NCBI GenBank assembly: GCA_035353395.1
Contig: DAOPZL010000001.1
Location: forward strand, 83,056 to 147,055
Length of the DNA: 64,000 nucleotides
From: UBA1801 sp035353395
GTDB lineage: Bacteria; Acidobacteriota; Holophagae; Holophagales; Holophagaceae
Direction: 5' to 3'
Numbering within the stretch: the first letter of the stretch is position 1; each line of letters opens with the position of its first letter. Shown piece after piece: positions 16,876 through 25,602 of this stretch. The notes below the pieces were generated by a model. It was not told the DNA's origin, did not search any database, and saw nothing but the letters and a program-made list of their open reading frames with translations. The position numbers and the translations under genes were made by a program.

Positions 16876-17868
16876 TCATCCCTTGAAGATCCAGTCCACG
16901 AGCGCCCGTTGGACGTGGAAGCGGTTCTCGGCCTCGTCCACGACCTTGCAGCTCGGGTGGTCCAGGACGCCGTCGGAGACCTCGACGTTCCGGCGGGTGG
17001 GCAGGCAGTGCATGAAGATGGCGTCCTTGGCGGCCTTCTCCATGTGGGCCCGGCTCGTCATCCACTCCGGATGCTGTTTCACGGCCTCGGGACCCAGGCC
17101 GGACTGGGTGGCGGCGCCCCAGGCCTTGGCGTAGACCACCTTGCTGCCGGCGAGCGCTTCGTCCAGGTCGTTCGTGACGGTGACGCTGCCGCCCGTGGCC
17201 TTGGCATAGGCCTCGGCCTCCGCCAGCACCTTCGGGTGCAGCTCGAAGCCCTTGGGATGGGCCACCCGGACCTCGCAGCCCGCCGCTGCGGCGGTGAGCA
17301 TGAAGCTGTCCGGCACGGCCTTCGGGAGGGGCTTGATGTGGGGGGCCCAGGCGAGGGTGACGGGCAGCTTCTTGGTGCTTCCGAAGACCTCCCGGGCCGT
17401 CATGAGGTCCGCCAGGCCCTGGCAGGGATGTTCCATGGCGCTTTCCATGCTGATGACCGGGACGGTGGAATACTGCCGGAAGCCGTTGATGACGGGATCC
17501 AGGAAGTCGGCCTCGTCGTCGACGCCGCCCGCGAAGGTCCGCACCGCCAGGAGGTCCGCGTACCGAGCCAACACGGGCACGGCTTCGCGCAAGTGCTCGG
17601 CCCGGTCGCCGTCCATGACCGCGCCGATCCGGTCCTCCAGTTTCCAGACGCCGTTCCCGACCTCCAGCACGATGGCGTTCCCGCCGCCCCGGATGGCCAC
17701 GGCCTCGAAGGAGGCCCGGGTCCGCAGGGAGGGATTGAAGAAGACGAGGCCCAGGATCCTGCCGGGGAGATGGCGGGGATGGGGACCCTGTTTCCAGGCG
17801 ATGGCCTGGGCCAGGACGGCTTCCAGGCCTTCGACGTCGAGGTCGGCGAGCTTGGTGGCGTGTCGCAT
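16876..17868 (-). CDS. argF': N-acylornithine carbamoyltransferase (acetyl or succinyl type)
   Basis: 330 residues. Carbamoyl-phosphate motif FFNPSLRTRASFE (43-55), HPCQGLAD, then HIKPLPKAV, VYAKAWGA, HCLPTRRNVEV and the C-terminal DEAENRFHVQ. The SMG ornithine-binding loop of ordinary OTCase is absent, and the C terminus matches the acetylornithine (Xanthomonas) and succinylornithine (Bacteroides) enzymes. The specificity loop reads VMDGDRAEH with Ala90, where Xanthomonas has Glu and Bacteroides has Pro (alignment from memory). The protein therefore carbamoylates an acylated ornithine, but which acyl group is open. It lies 1 base after argD and is separated by 174 bases from argB. Confidence 0.88.
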   Translation of the reverse strand: MRHATKLADLDVEGLEAVLAQAIAWKQGPHPRHLPGRILGLVFFNPSLRTRASFEAVAIRGGGNAIVLEVGNGVWKLEDRIGAVMDGDRAEHLREAVPVLARYADLLAVRTFAGGVDDEADFLDPVINGFRQYSTVPVISMESAMEHPCQGLADLMTAREVFGSTKKLPVTLAWAPHIKPLPKAVPDSFMLTAAAAGCEVRVAHPKGFELHPKVLAEAEAYAKATGGSVTVTNDLDEALAGSKVVYAKAWGAATQSGLGPEAVKQHPEWMTSRAHMEKAAKDAIFMHCLPTRRNVEVSDGVLDHPSCKVVDEAENRFHVQRALVDWIFKG

Positions 17869-17869
17869 G

Positions 17870-19075
17870 TCAGTCTCCGAGGGGGAAGGAGTGAACGGCC
17901 TCGAGGAGGGCTTCCACCGCGAGGGGGCTCAGGTTCAGGGGGGGCATGAGGCGCAGGACTTCGGGATTGCCGCTGCCGCCGACGAGAATGCGCTTGGAAT
18001 AAAGATGCTGCTTGAGCTTGGCCGCGCCACCCGGGACCTGCAGGCCCAGGAGCAGGCCTTCCCCGCGGACGCAGGAGACGCGGGTGCCCGCGAGGCCTTT
18101 CCGGATGTCCGCCTCGGCGGCGAGGGCGCGCGCCATGAGGCCTTCGCCCTGGATCACCTCCAGGGTGGCCAGGAGGGCCGCGCAGGCCAGGGGGGAGCCT
18201 CCGAAGGTGCTGCCCAGGTCCCCGGACTTCAGGCACCGCGCCACCGGTTCGCTGATCAGCAGCGCCCCCATGGGCACGCCCGAAGCGAGGCCCTTGGCGG
18301 AGGTGATGAGATCCGGCTGGAGGCCGTAGCGGCTCGCGGCGTAGGGGGCACCCAGCCGTCCCATGCCGGTCTGCACTTCGTCGAGGACGAGCAGGGCGCC
18401 ACCGGCCTGGGCCTTTTCCTGGAGCTTCTGGAAGAAGGCCGGGGAGGCGGTCCGGATGCCGGACATGCTCTGGATGGGTTCCAGGATGACGGCCGCCACC
18501 TGGGAGAAGTCGAAGGCGTCCAGGGCGCCGAGGTCGTTCCAGGGCAGCCGGGTGCAGGGCGCCAGCAGGGGTTCCAGGCCCTTGGTGATCTTCGGATCGT
18601 CCGTGACCGACAGGGCCAGGGTGGTCCGGCCGTGCCATCCCCCCTCGAAGGCGGCGAACTTCGTGCGGCCCGTCATCAGGGCCGCCACCTTCAGGGCGTT
18701 CTCGTTGGCCTCGGCGCCGCTGTTGCAGAAGAAGACCGATGCGAGGCCCAGACAGGACCTGGACTGGGCGAAGGCCAGGAGCGCCTCCGCCGCCTTGTCC
18801 CGCACCGGCACGGCGCCGGCGGTGCTGTAGAAGATCAGCTCCCTGGCCTGCCGGGCGATGGCCTCCACCACCTTGGAGTGGGAATGTCCGGTGCTGCAGA
18901 CGCAGTGGCCCCCGTAGAAGTCCCAGAAGGCCCCGCCCTGGTCGTCGAAGACCTGGTTTCCGCGGCCTTTCTCGAGCAGGAAGGGAAAGGGTGCGTAAGT
19001 TGGGAGGAGGGCCGGGAAGGGCTTGGAAGTTCCTTCGGTCGGCATTCGTGTGTAAATTTGCGTAATTTTCAACAT
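17870..19075 (-). CDS. argD: acylornithine aminotransferase
   Basis: 401 residues, class III PLP aminotransferase: FCNSGAEANENALK (117-130), GGWHGRT, LDEVQTGMGR (Asp232) and the PLP lysine Lys261 in TSAKGLASGVPMG. It converts acylglutamate semialdehyde to acylornithine. It is the first gene of the arginine cluster and is divergent from argR. AGGA lies about 7 bases before ATG 19075. One TGTAAAT motif, a candidate ArgR half-site, lies within its first codons. Confidence 0.9.
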   Translation of the reverse strand: MLKITQIYTRMPTEGTSKPFPALLPTYAPFPFLLEKGRGNQVFDDQGGAFWDFYGGHCVCSTGHSHSKVVEAIARQARELIFYSTAGAVPVRDKAAEALLAFAQSRSCLGLASVFFCNSGAEANENALKVAALMTGRTKFAAFEGGWHGRTTLALSVTDDPKITKGLEPLLAPCTRLPWNDLGALDAFDFSQVAAVILEPIQSMSGIRTASPAFFQKLQEKAQAGGALLVLDEVQTGMGRLGAPYAASRYGLQPDLITSAKGLASGVPMGALLISEPVARCLKSGDLGSTFGGSPLACAALLATLEVIQGEGLMARALAAEADIRKGLAGTRVSCVRGEGLLLGLQVPGGAAKLKQHLYSKRILVGGSGNPEVLRLMPPLNLSPLAVEALLEAVHSFPLGD

Positions 19076-19204
19076 GGCAATTCCTAGAATGGAGGAGTCG
19101 TGCTGAATGTGTCAACTGAAAATTTGGTGTAAATTCGAGTTGCTAAAGGTTTGGTCGAATTGATTTCTGGTTGCAAAAAAATGTAAATACCCAATAATGG
19201 GACC
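19048..19204. promoter_or_regulatory. argD-argR divergent promoter with candidate ArgR sites
   Basis: The AT-rich divergent region contains three copies of TGTAAAT (19051-19057, 19128-19134, 19182-19188) embedded in AAATTT/AATTCG contexts that resemble weak ARG boxes. On the minus strand TTGACA (19115-19110) is a consensus -35 for argD, with only weak -10 matches 17-18 bases on. On the plus strand TTGATT (about 19160) and TAAATA (about 19185) could drive argR with a very short leader. ArgR control of both directions is the expected arrangement. Confidence 0.5.
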
Positions 19205-19630
19205 ATGAACCTGGACCAGCTCATCCTCCATCACCTCGAGAAGCGGGAGATCTCCGACCAGCGGGTCCTCCTGGAACTCCTGCAGGCCGAGGGGCTGGAC
19301 CTCACGTTGGCGACCCTCTCGCGGCACATGAAGAAGCTCAACGTACGGAAGGAAGCGGGCGTCTACAAGCGCATGCCCGCCCCGCCCATCGTCCCCGTCC
19401 CCTTCACGACCACCAAGGTGCGCCCGAACCTGGTGATCGTGAAGACGGGCGCCGGGCTGGCCCAGGCCCTGGGACTGGCCCTGGACACCTCGGATCTCCG
19501 CTACCTGGCCGGCACGGTGGCCGGCGACGACACCCTGTTCTGCGCGCCCTTCGAATCCGACCAGCTGGACGCGCTCGAGCTGGAGATCCGGAAGCGCCTC
19601 GCCGAGGGCCTCGGCCTCGACTACGCGTAG
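19205..19630 (+). CDS. argR: arginine repressor ArgR
   Basis: 141 residues. N-terminal winged helix with the DNA-contact Ser-Arg in TLSRHMKKL (Ser39, Arg40); C-terminal hexamerisation/arginine-binding domain with GTVAGDDTLF (103-112). With arginine bound, ArgR hexamers repress arginine synthesis genes. It is divergent from argD, so it probably controls the neighbouring cluster and itself. There is no clear ribosome-binding site before ATG 19205, suggesting a short or leaderless message. Its 3' end overlaps coaD (convergent) by 10 bases. Confidence 0.9.
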   Translation: MNLDQLILHHLEKREISDQRVLLELLQAEGLDLTLATLSRHMKKLNVRKEAGVYKRMPAPPIVPVPFTTTKVRPNLVIVKTGAGLAQALGLALDTSDLRYLAGTVAGDDTLFCAPFESDQLDALELEIRKRLAEGLGLDYA

Positions 19631-20115
19631 TCCTCGGGATTCCTGAGGCGCATGGCGATTCGTTCCTGGAGGACCTCGGGGACCAGCCCCGTGATGTCGC
19701 CGCCCATCATGCCGATGTCCCGCACGGCCTTGCTCGAGATGACGCTGTACTCCTCCTTGGGCATGAGGAAGATCGTCTCGAGATCCGGCGCCAGCTTGCG
19801 GTTCATGATGGCCATCTGGAACTCGTACTCGAAGTCCGAGAAGGCGCGCACTCCGCGGATGATGCTCATGGAGCCCTGCATCCTGGCGAAGTCCACCAGG
19901 AGACCGTGGAAGGAGGCCACCTCGACGTTCCCGAACCCCTGCACCAGCTCGCGCAGGAAGTCCACCCGCTCCGCCACGCTGAACGCGGGGTGCTTGGACG
20001 GGTTGTGGAGCACCGCGACCACCAGGTGATCCACGAGCTTCGTCGCCCGCTGGATGAGATCCCAATGCCCCATGGTCACGGGATCGAAGGTTCCTGGATA
20101 GATGGCCTTCAGCAC
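19621..20115 (-). CDS. coaD: phosphopantetheine adenylyltransferase
   Basis: 164 residues from GTG 20115, which has CAGGAG upstream. The nucleotidyltransferase T/HxGH-like motif is YPGTFDPVTMGH (residues 6-17), and the C-terminal ISSKAVRDIG matches the ISSTxVR motif of CoaD. It makes dephospho-CoA from phosphopantetheine and ATP. Length and motifs are normal for the family. The longer upstream frame has no CoaD similarity. Confidence 0.93.
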   Translation of the reverse strand: MLKAIYPGTFDPVTMGHWDLIQRATKLVDHLVVAVLHNPSKHPAFSVAERVDFLRELVQGFGNVEVASFHGLLVDFARMQGSMSIIRGVRAFSDFEYEFQMAIMNRKLAPDLETIFLMPKEEYSVISSKAVRDIGMMGGDITGLVPEVLQERIAMRLRNPEDYA

Positions 20116-20237
20116 GACCGCTCCTGTAGAGGAAAAGAGTATCCGGCAGAGGGGGGGCACGGCCAACCCCCGTTTCCGGGCCGGGGGACCGGAGCGTGAA
20201 AATCAAGTCTTTCCGACCCTTCACCGTATGCTGAGGT

Positions 20238-21938
20238 ATGCACATGCCAGGTCGCCAGTCCGCTACGGAGGGAACGGTTCCGCCACCGGCTGGGGAGGTT
20301 CCCGCGGCCGGCCGCCGCACCTCGCTCGGATGGGTGATCGTCAGCAGGATCGCGATCGTCTTCATGCTGTTCGAAGTGGTCCAGTTCTTCCTGGTCCGCG
20401 AGTTCGGCCAGCGGCAGTACCAGGCTCTCGAGCGGACGAACCTGCTGGACAGGACCCGGCAGGTCTTCCTGGCCTTCGACCAGGAAGCCGCCGTCCTGAA
20501 GGCCCTCACGGCCCGCGTGGCCATGTGGGGAGACACCTACGAGTTCATGAGGCATCCCAGCCGGGGCTACCTGGCGCGGAACTTCGGGGGCCTCTGGTCG
20601 GAGGACAACGACATCGACTTCGTGCTCATGGTGGGGGCGGACGGACGCCGCGTCTGGTCCAGCGACGGGTTCCCCGGCTTCGCGACGCGGCTGCCCTCGT
20701 CCCTCGCGCAGCCGCGTTTCGACCTGAACGACAAGAGGATCTTCAATCCCGCGGACGGGTTCCGGTTCCTCGAATGGTTCACCGGACTGGCCGGGGGGGA
20801 CGGGGATATCTGGATCTACTGCGCCCATGCGATCAGCGGCTACAATGCCGCCAGCCCGCCGCGGGGCATGCTGCTCCTGGGACGGAAGATCCACCGGAAC
20901 GTGCTCACGTCCTACATGTACGGGCACGGGGATACCCTGGAGCTGGTTCCCCTTTCCGAGGTCCCGGAGGCCAACGGCTCGGACGACCAGCGGATCGCGA
21001 GGGACTTCCCGGCCTATGGCGGTCAGCGGATCTCCGTCCGGCGGGAAGGGAAGACCTTCGTTTCCTACGCGCCCCTGTCCGATGTCCAGGGAAGACCGCT
21101 GGCGGCCTTGAAGCTCGCCATCCCCCGCCTGGACGAAAGGGTGGGGACGCGGCTGGTTTGGCTCATGTCGGGTTCCCTGTTCCTCATGGTCATCCTCGGC
21201 CTCGCCGGGGTCGTGGCGATGGTGGATTCCTCCGTGATCCGTCCGATCCGCCGCCTGACCTCCTTCTTCACGGCCGAGGAGGGCCGGACCCGGGTGGACA
21301 TCCTCGAGCGGTGCGCGCGGCGGAGGGACGAGATCGGGATCCTGGCGCAGAGCGCCCTCAGCCTGTTCGAGAAGGTCGAGGAGCAGAAGGCCGAACTGGA
21401 GAACAGGGCCAATACCGACCGGCTCACCGGGCTCGCCAACCGGCACTTCCTCGAGGCGCACATCCGCTCGGAGATCCGGCGGCTGCTGAGGCGCGGGCGG
21501 GAGGACGGCAGGCCCGGCCGCATGGCCGTCGCCATCGCCGACGTGGACCATTTCAAGCTCTTCAACGACACGAACGGGCACATGGCCGGCGACGCCTGCC
21601 TGAGGGCCGTCGCGGAAGCGATCCAGTGGTGCATCTTCAGGCCCGGGGACATGGCCGCCCGCTTCGGGGGGGAGGAGTTCATCCTCGTGCTGCCGGACAC
21701 GGACGAGGCCGGCGCCCTGGTGGTGGCCGAATCCGTGCGGGCTGGCGTCGAGCGGGTGGCGCTGCCCCACACGGCCTCCCCCGTTTCGGGTGTCGTCACG
21801 GTGAGCGTGGGCGCGGCGTCCGCGGAGGTCACGGAAGGCTTCCAGGTCGAGGCCCTCATCGAGGCGGCGGACCGGGCGCTCTACGCGGCGAAGCAGGCTG
21901 GGCGGAACCGGGTGGTGGGCAGTTCGTCCCTGGTGTGA
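20238..21938 (+). CDS. CHASE4-HAMP-GGDEF membrane diguanylate cyclase
   Basis: 566 residues: a membrane helix near 29-50, a periplasmic CHASE4 domain (about 70-300, with MWGDTYEFM), a second membrane helix near 310-330, a HAMP-like linker and a C-terminal GGDEF domain. The active site reads GGEEF (near 477), preceded at the correct spacing by the inhibitory I-site RPGD, so the enzyme should make cyclic di-GMP and be product-inhibited. The metal-binding DVDHFKLFND is intact. ATG 20244 is an alternative start. Confidence 0.9.
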   Translation: MHMPGRQSATEGTVPPPAGEVPAAGRRTSLGWVIVSRIAIVFMLFEVVQFFLVREFGQRQYQALERTNLLDRTRQVFLAFDQEAAVLKALTARVAMWGDTYEFMRHPSRGYLARNFGGLWSEDNDIDFVLMVGADGRRVWSSDGFPGFATRLPSSLAQPRFDLNDKRIFNPADGFRFLEWFTGLAGGDGDIWIYCAHAISGYNAASPPRGMLLLGRKIHRNVLTSYMYGHGDTLELVPLSEVPEANGSDDQRIARDFPAYGGQRISVRREGKTFVSYAPLSDVQGRPLAALKLAIPRLDERVGTRLVWLMSGSLFLMVILGLAGVVAMVDSSVIRPIRRLTSFFTAEEGRTRVDILERCARRRDEIGILAQSALSLFEKVEEQKAELENRANTDRLTGLANRHFLEAHIRSEIRRLLRRGREDGRPGRMAVAIADVDHFKLFNDTNGHMAGDACLRAVAEAIQWCIFRPGDMAARFGGEEFILVLPDTDEAGALVVAESVRAGVERVALPHTASPVSGVVTVSVGAASAEVTEGFQVEALIEAADRALYAAKQAGRNRVVGSSSLV

Positions 21939-21956
21939 CACCCTAGGAGCATGCCC

Positions 21957-23039
21957 ATGCCGCGCCTGTCCATCGGCCTCCTGTTCGGGGGGGAAAGTCC
22001 GGAGCACGAGGTCTCCATCGCCACGGCGAGGAGCATCGCCAGGCATCTTCCCGCCGACCGCTTCGAGGTCCGCCCCATCGGCATCGCCCGGAACGGGGTC
22101 TGGGTGGTGAAGGGCGATCCCTTCGCCCGCCTGGGCGCGGGGGAAAAACCGGAAAGGGGACCCTATCCCTTCCTGCCCCTGGAGAAGGGAGGGGAGGAAA
22201 CCCCCCTGCCCGACATCTTCTTCAACGCCCTCCACGGGGCGGGGGGAGAGGACGGCCAGATCCAGGGTTACCTGGAGCCCCTCCACCGGCCCTATACGGG
22301 GGCGGGCCTCCTGGCCATGGCGGTGGGGATGGACAAGTGGATCACCAAGCGGATCTGGGAATCCGAGGGACTCCCCGTGACCCCCTACGCGGGGATCACC
22401 GAGGAACAGTGGGCCCGGGACCGGGAATCCGTGCTGATGGAACTGGCGTTCCTGGGCCTTCCCGTCTTCGTCAAGCCCGTGAACCTGGGCTCCAGCATCG
22501 GGATCCAGAAGGTGAAGCGGCGAGAGGAACTGGGTGCCGCCCTGGACCAGGCCTTCGGCTTCGACCGCCGGGTCCTGGTGGAGAAGGGGCTGGACGCCAG
22601 GGAGCTGGAGGTGGCCGCCCTGGGGGGGGACGATCCGTTCGTCAGCGTGGTGGGCGAGATCCTGGTGGGGGGCGAGTTCTACGACTTCAACGACAAGTAC
22701 ATCGACGGGAAGAGTTCCACGCGGATTCCCGCGGAGATTCCCTCCTGCACCGCCCGGGAGATCCGCCGCCATGCCCGGGAGGCCTACCGTTCCCTGGACG
22801 CCTACGGCATGGCCCGCATCGACTTCTTCCAGGAACGCGCCACGGGGAAGGTCTACCTCAACGAGATCAACCTGATCCCGGGATTCACCAGCATCTCCAT
22901 GTATCCCAAGCTCATGGAGGCCAGCGGCATCCCCTACGACGAGCTCCTGACGCGGCTCATCGACCTAGCCCTGGCGCGGGACCGGCAGCGGCAGGGCAAG
23001 CAGCGCGGCTACGAAAGCGGGACATCCTGGTACGCTTGA
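21957..23039 (+). CDS. ddl: D-alanine--D-alanine ligase
   Basis: 360 residues, ATP-grasp. LLFGGESPEHEVS at the start, the serine loop KPVNLGSSIGI, and NEINLIPGFTSISMYPKL near the end are diagnostic. It makes the D-Ala-D-Ala dipeptide of peptidoglycan. ATG 21957 was chosen because AGGAG (21945-21949) is 7 bases upstream; ATG 21951 would leave only 1 base. The extra insert with DIFFNALHGAGGEDG is the usual Ddl substrate loop. Confidence 0.93.
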   Translation: MPRLSIGLLFGGESPEHEVSIATARSIARHLPADRFEVRPIGIARNGVWVVKGDPFARLGAGEKPERGPYPFLPLEKGGEETPLPDIFFNALHGAGGEDGQIQGYLEPLHRPYTGAGLLAMAVGMDKWITKRIWESEGLPVTPYAGITEEQWARDRESVLMELAFLGLPVFVKPVNLGSSIGIQKVKRREELGAALDQAFGFDRRVLVEKGLDARELEVAALGGDDPFVSVVGEILVGGEFYDFNDKYIDGKSSTRIPAEIPSCTAREIRRHAREAYRSLDAYGMARIDFFQERATGKVYLNEINLIPGFTSISMYPKLMEASGIPYDELLTRLIDLALARDRQRQGKQRGYESGTSWYA

Positions 23040-23102
23040 TGCAAAGACAGCTCGATGCTGTCGTATCCTCGATGATCGTATCGAAGGGAGCCTGGAGGGC
23101 CC

Positions 23103-23408
23103 ATGGACACCATGTCGATCAGTCTGGCCGGAATGAGCGCCGCGACGGTCGGCGTGGCCACGGCCGCCGACAACCTGGCCAATGCCAGCAGCAGGGATTC
23201 CAGGGCCAGGCGGGCGGATGCCGGGGTCGGGGCGAGGACTTCGGAGGAGCGCGAGGGCGGGGAGCCCGGGCTCCCGGGCGGTTCCAGCATCGATCCCGCC
23301 GAGGAGGGGGTGGACCTCCTGGCCTATTCGGACACCTACATGGCCAACGCCAAGGCCCTCGAGGTCCAGAAGGAGGTCCTCGGCACGGTCATGGACCTCA
23401 AGGCATAG
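23103..23408 (+). CDS. miniature flagellar rod/hook-like protein
   Basis: 101 residues. The N-terminal MSISLAGMSAATVGVATAADNLANASS matches the Flg_bb_rod start (the LANxxT motif), and the C-terminal DTYMANAKALEVQKEVLGTVMDLKA matches the Flg_bbr_C helix. FlgB/FlgC/FlgG rod proteins are normally 130-260 residues with a middle domain; here that part is only a short linker rich in Glu, Gly and Ser. GGAGG is 5 bases before ATG 23103. No other flagellar gene lies in the window, so it may be an orphan component or something unrelated to flagella that uses the same helical bundle. Confidence 0.65.
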   Translation: MDTMSISLAGMSAATVGVATAADNLANASSRDSRARRADAGVGARTSEEREGGEPGLPGGSSIDPAEEGVDLLAYSDTYMANAKALEVQKEVLGTVMDLKA

Positions 23409-23547
23409 GCCCCCGGGAACCTGGAGCCTCCGGGCACAAGTGACTTCCATCCGAGGTCAAAGTGATCCAAGTCCCAGAGGGATCCTGGAAGATGGTGTGT
23501 CGAATCACATCCCTTGGCTTCCTCAATCCCATCCGGCGGGGTCTTCC

Positions 23548-25602
23548 ATGATCAATGACGCGCTCATCCATCCCCGAAGCATCGTGGTCGTCGGGGCCTC
23601 GAACGATGTCCACAAGCCCGGCGGGAAGATCCTCAAGAACCTGCTCGACCATGCCTTCAAGGGCGATCTCTACGTGGTCAACCCCAAGCAGGACGAGGTC
23701 CAGGGCCTCAAGTCCTTCCGGGACCTGAAGGACCTTCCGCAGGCCGACCTGGCCGTCCTGGCGGTGCCCGCCGCGCACTGCCCGGGGGCGGTGGAGCTGC
23801 TGGCCATGCAGAAGGGCACGCGGGCGTTCATCATCATCTCGGCGGGTTTCAGCGAGGAGAACGAGGAAGGGGCCAGGCTCGAGAAGCGGATCGTGGAGAT
23901 CGTCGACCGCGTGGACGGCTGCCTCATCGGCCCGAACTGCACCGGGATCCTGACGCCCCACCACGCCAGCATGTTCACCCTTCCGATCCCGGAACTCACG
24001 GACCAGGGCTGCGACTTCATCTCCGGGTCGGGCGCCACGGCCGTGTTCATCATGGAGTCGGCGATCCAGAAGGGGATCCGGTTCTCCAACGTCTTCTCCG
24101 TGGGCAACAGCGCCCAGACCGGCGTCGAGGACGTCCTCGCCCACCTGGACGAGACCTTCGACCCCGAAACCAGTTCCCGGATCAAGCTGCTCTACGTCGA
24201 GAACATCAAGAACCCCGATTCCCTCCTGGAGCATGCCTCCTCGCTGATCCGGAAAGGCTGCAAGATCGCGGCCATCAAGGCCGGGGTCTCCGAGGCGGGC
24301 AGCCGGGCCGCCTCGTCCCACACGGGCGCCATCGCAAGCTCGGACCTCGCGGTGGAGGCGCTCTTCCGCAAGGCGGGCATCGTGCGCTGCTTCGGGCGCG
24401 AGGAACTGACCACGGTGGCCGGCGTGTTCACGCACAAGCCCCTTCAGGGCAAGAGGATCGCCATCATCACCCACGCGGGCGGGCCGGCCGTCATGCTCAC
24501 CGATGCCCTCGCCGCCGGGGGGCTGGAGATCCCGAAGATCACCGGGCCCAAGGCCGACGAGCTTCTCAGGAAGCTGTTCCCGGGCTCCTCCGTGGCCAAT
24601 CCCATCGATTTCCTCGCCACCGGCACCGCCGAGCAGCTGGGGCAGATCATCGATGCCTGCAACCAGGACTTCGACAACATCGACGGCATGGTCGTGATCT
24701 TCGGGACCCCGGGCCTGTTCGAGATCTTCGACGTCTACAAGGTGCTCCACCAGAAGATGGCCACCAGCCGGAAGCCCATCTTCCCGGTCCTGCCCTCCCT
24801 CATCACGGCCCGGAAGGAGGTGGAGTACTTCCTCGGGGAAGGCCACATCAGTTTCCCGGACGAAGTGCTGCTGGGCCGCGCCCTCACGCGCGTCTACAAC
24901 ACCCCGCAGCCCGCCGAGGAGAAGATCGAGTTCCACGGCGTGGACATCCCCAGGATCCGGAACATCATCGACCACTGCGAGCGGGGCTATCTCGCGCCCA
25001 GGACCATCCAGTCCCTGCTGGCCGCGGCCAACATCCCCTTCGTGAAGGAGGGCGTAGGGACGACCCAGGAGGAGATCCTGACCCTGGCCGAGGAGGCCGG
25101 CTACCCGGTCGTCATGAAGGTGGTGGGCCCCCTCCACAAGTCCGACGTGGGCGGCGTGACGCTGAACATCAGGTCGAAGGAGCACCTCGTCGCCGAGTTC
25201 GAGCGCATGATGCGCATCCCGGACGCGAAGGCGGTCCTGGTCCAGCCCATGCTCTCCGGCACGGAACTGTTCCTGGGCGCGAAGTACGAACCCAGGTTCG
25301 GGCATGTGGTGCTCTGCGGCCTGGGCGGCATCTTCGTGGAAGTCCTGGAGGACGTCTCCTCCGGCCTGGCGCCCCTCACCTACGCCGAGGCCCATTCCAT
25401 GATCCGTTCCCTGAAGAGCTACAAGATCATCAAGGGGGCCCGCGGCAAGGAGGGCGTCAACGAGAAGAAGTTCGCCGAGATCATCGTCCACCTCTCGACC
25501 CTGCTGCGCTTCGCCACGGAGATCAAGGAACTGGACCTGAACCCCCTGCTGGGGACGCCCACCAGCGTGACGGCGGTGGATGCGAGGTTCCGAGTGGAAT
25601 GA
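23548..25602 (+). CDS. ADP-forming acyl-CoA synthetase (fused alpha-beta)
   Basis: 684 residues: CoA-binding domain (about 1-130, VVVGASNDVHKPGG), a succinyl-CoA-synthetase-like domain with the likely phospho-histidine in SSHTGAIASSD (near 258), and a C-terminal ATP-grasp domain (about 480-684, YPVVMKVVGPLHKSDVGG). Such ACD-type enzymes convert acetyl- or other acyl-CoA to the acid while making ATP. ATG 23548 follows GGCGGGG. Its position before an operon for butyryl-CoA formation suggests an acyl-CoA product of that route as substrate; this is inference. The protein ends 370 bases before kal. Confidence 0.85.
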   Translation: MINDALIHPRSIVVVGASNDVHKPGGKILKNLLDHAFKGDLYVVNPKQDEVQGLKSFRDLKDLPQADLAVLAVPAAHCPGAVELLAMQKGTRAFIIISAGFSEENEEGARLEKRIVEIVDRVDGCLIGPNCTGILTPHHASMFTLPIPELTDQGCDFISGSGATAVFIMESAIQKGIRFSNVFSVGNSAQTGVEDVLAHLDETFDPETSSRIKLLYVENIKNPDSLLEHASSLIRKGCKIAAIKAGVSEAGSRAASSHTGAIASSDLAVEALFRKAGIVRCFGREELTTVAGVFTHKPLQGKRIAIITHAGGPAVMLTDALAAGGLEIPKITGPKADELLRKLFPGSSVANPIDFLATGTAEQLGQIIDACNQDFDNIDGMVVIFGTPGLFEIFDVYKVLHQKMATSRKPIFPVLPSLITARKEVEYFLGEGHISFPDEVLLGRALTRVYNTPQPAEEKIEFHGVDIPRIRNIIDHCERGYLAPRTIQSLLAAANIPFVKEGVGTTQEEILTLAEEAGYPVVMKVVGPLHKSDVGGVTLNIRSKEHLVAEFERMMRIPDAKAVLVQPMLSGTELFLGAKYEPRFGHVVLCGLGGIFVEVLEDVSSGLAPLTYAEAHSMIRSLKSYKIIKGARGKEGVNEKKFAEIIVHLSTLLRFATEIKELDLNPLLGTPTSVTAVDARFRVE

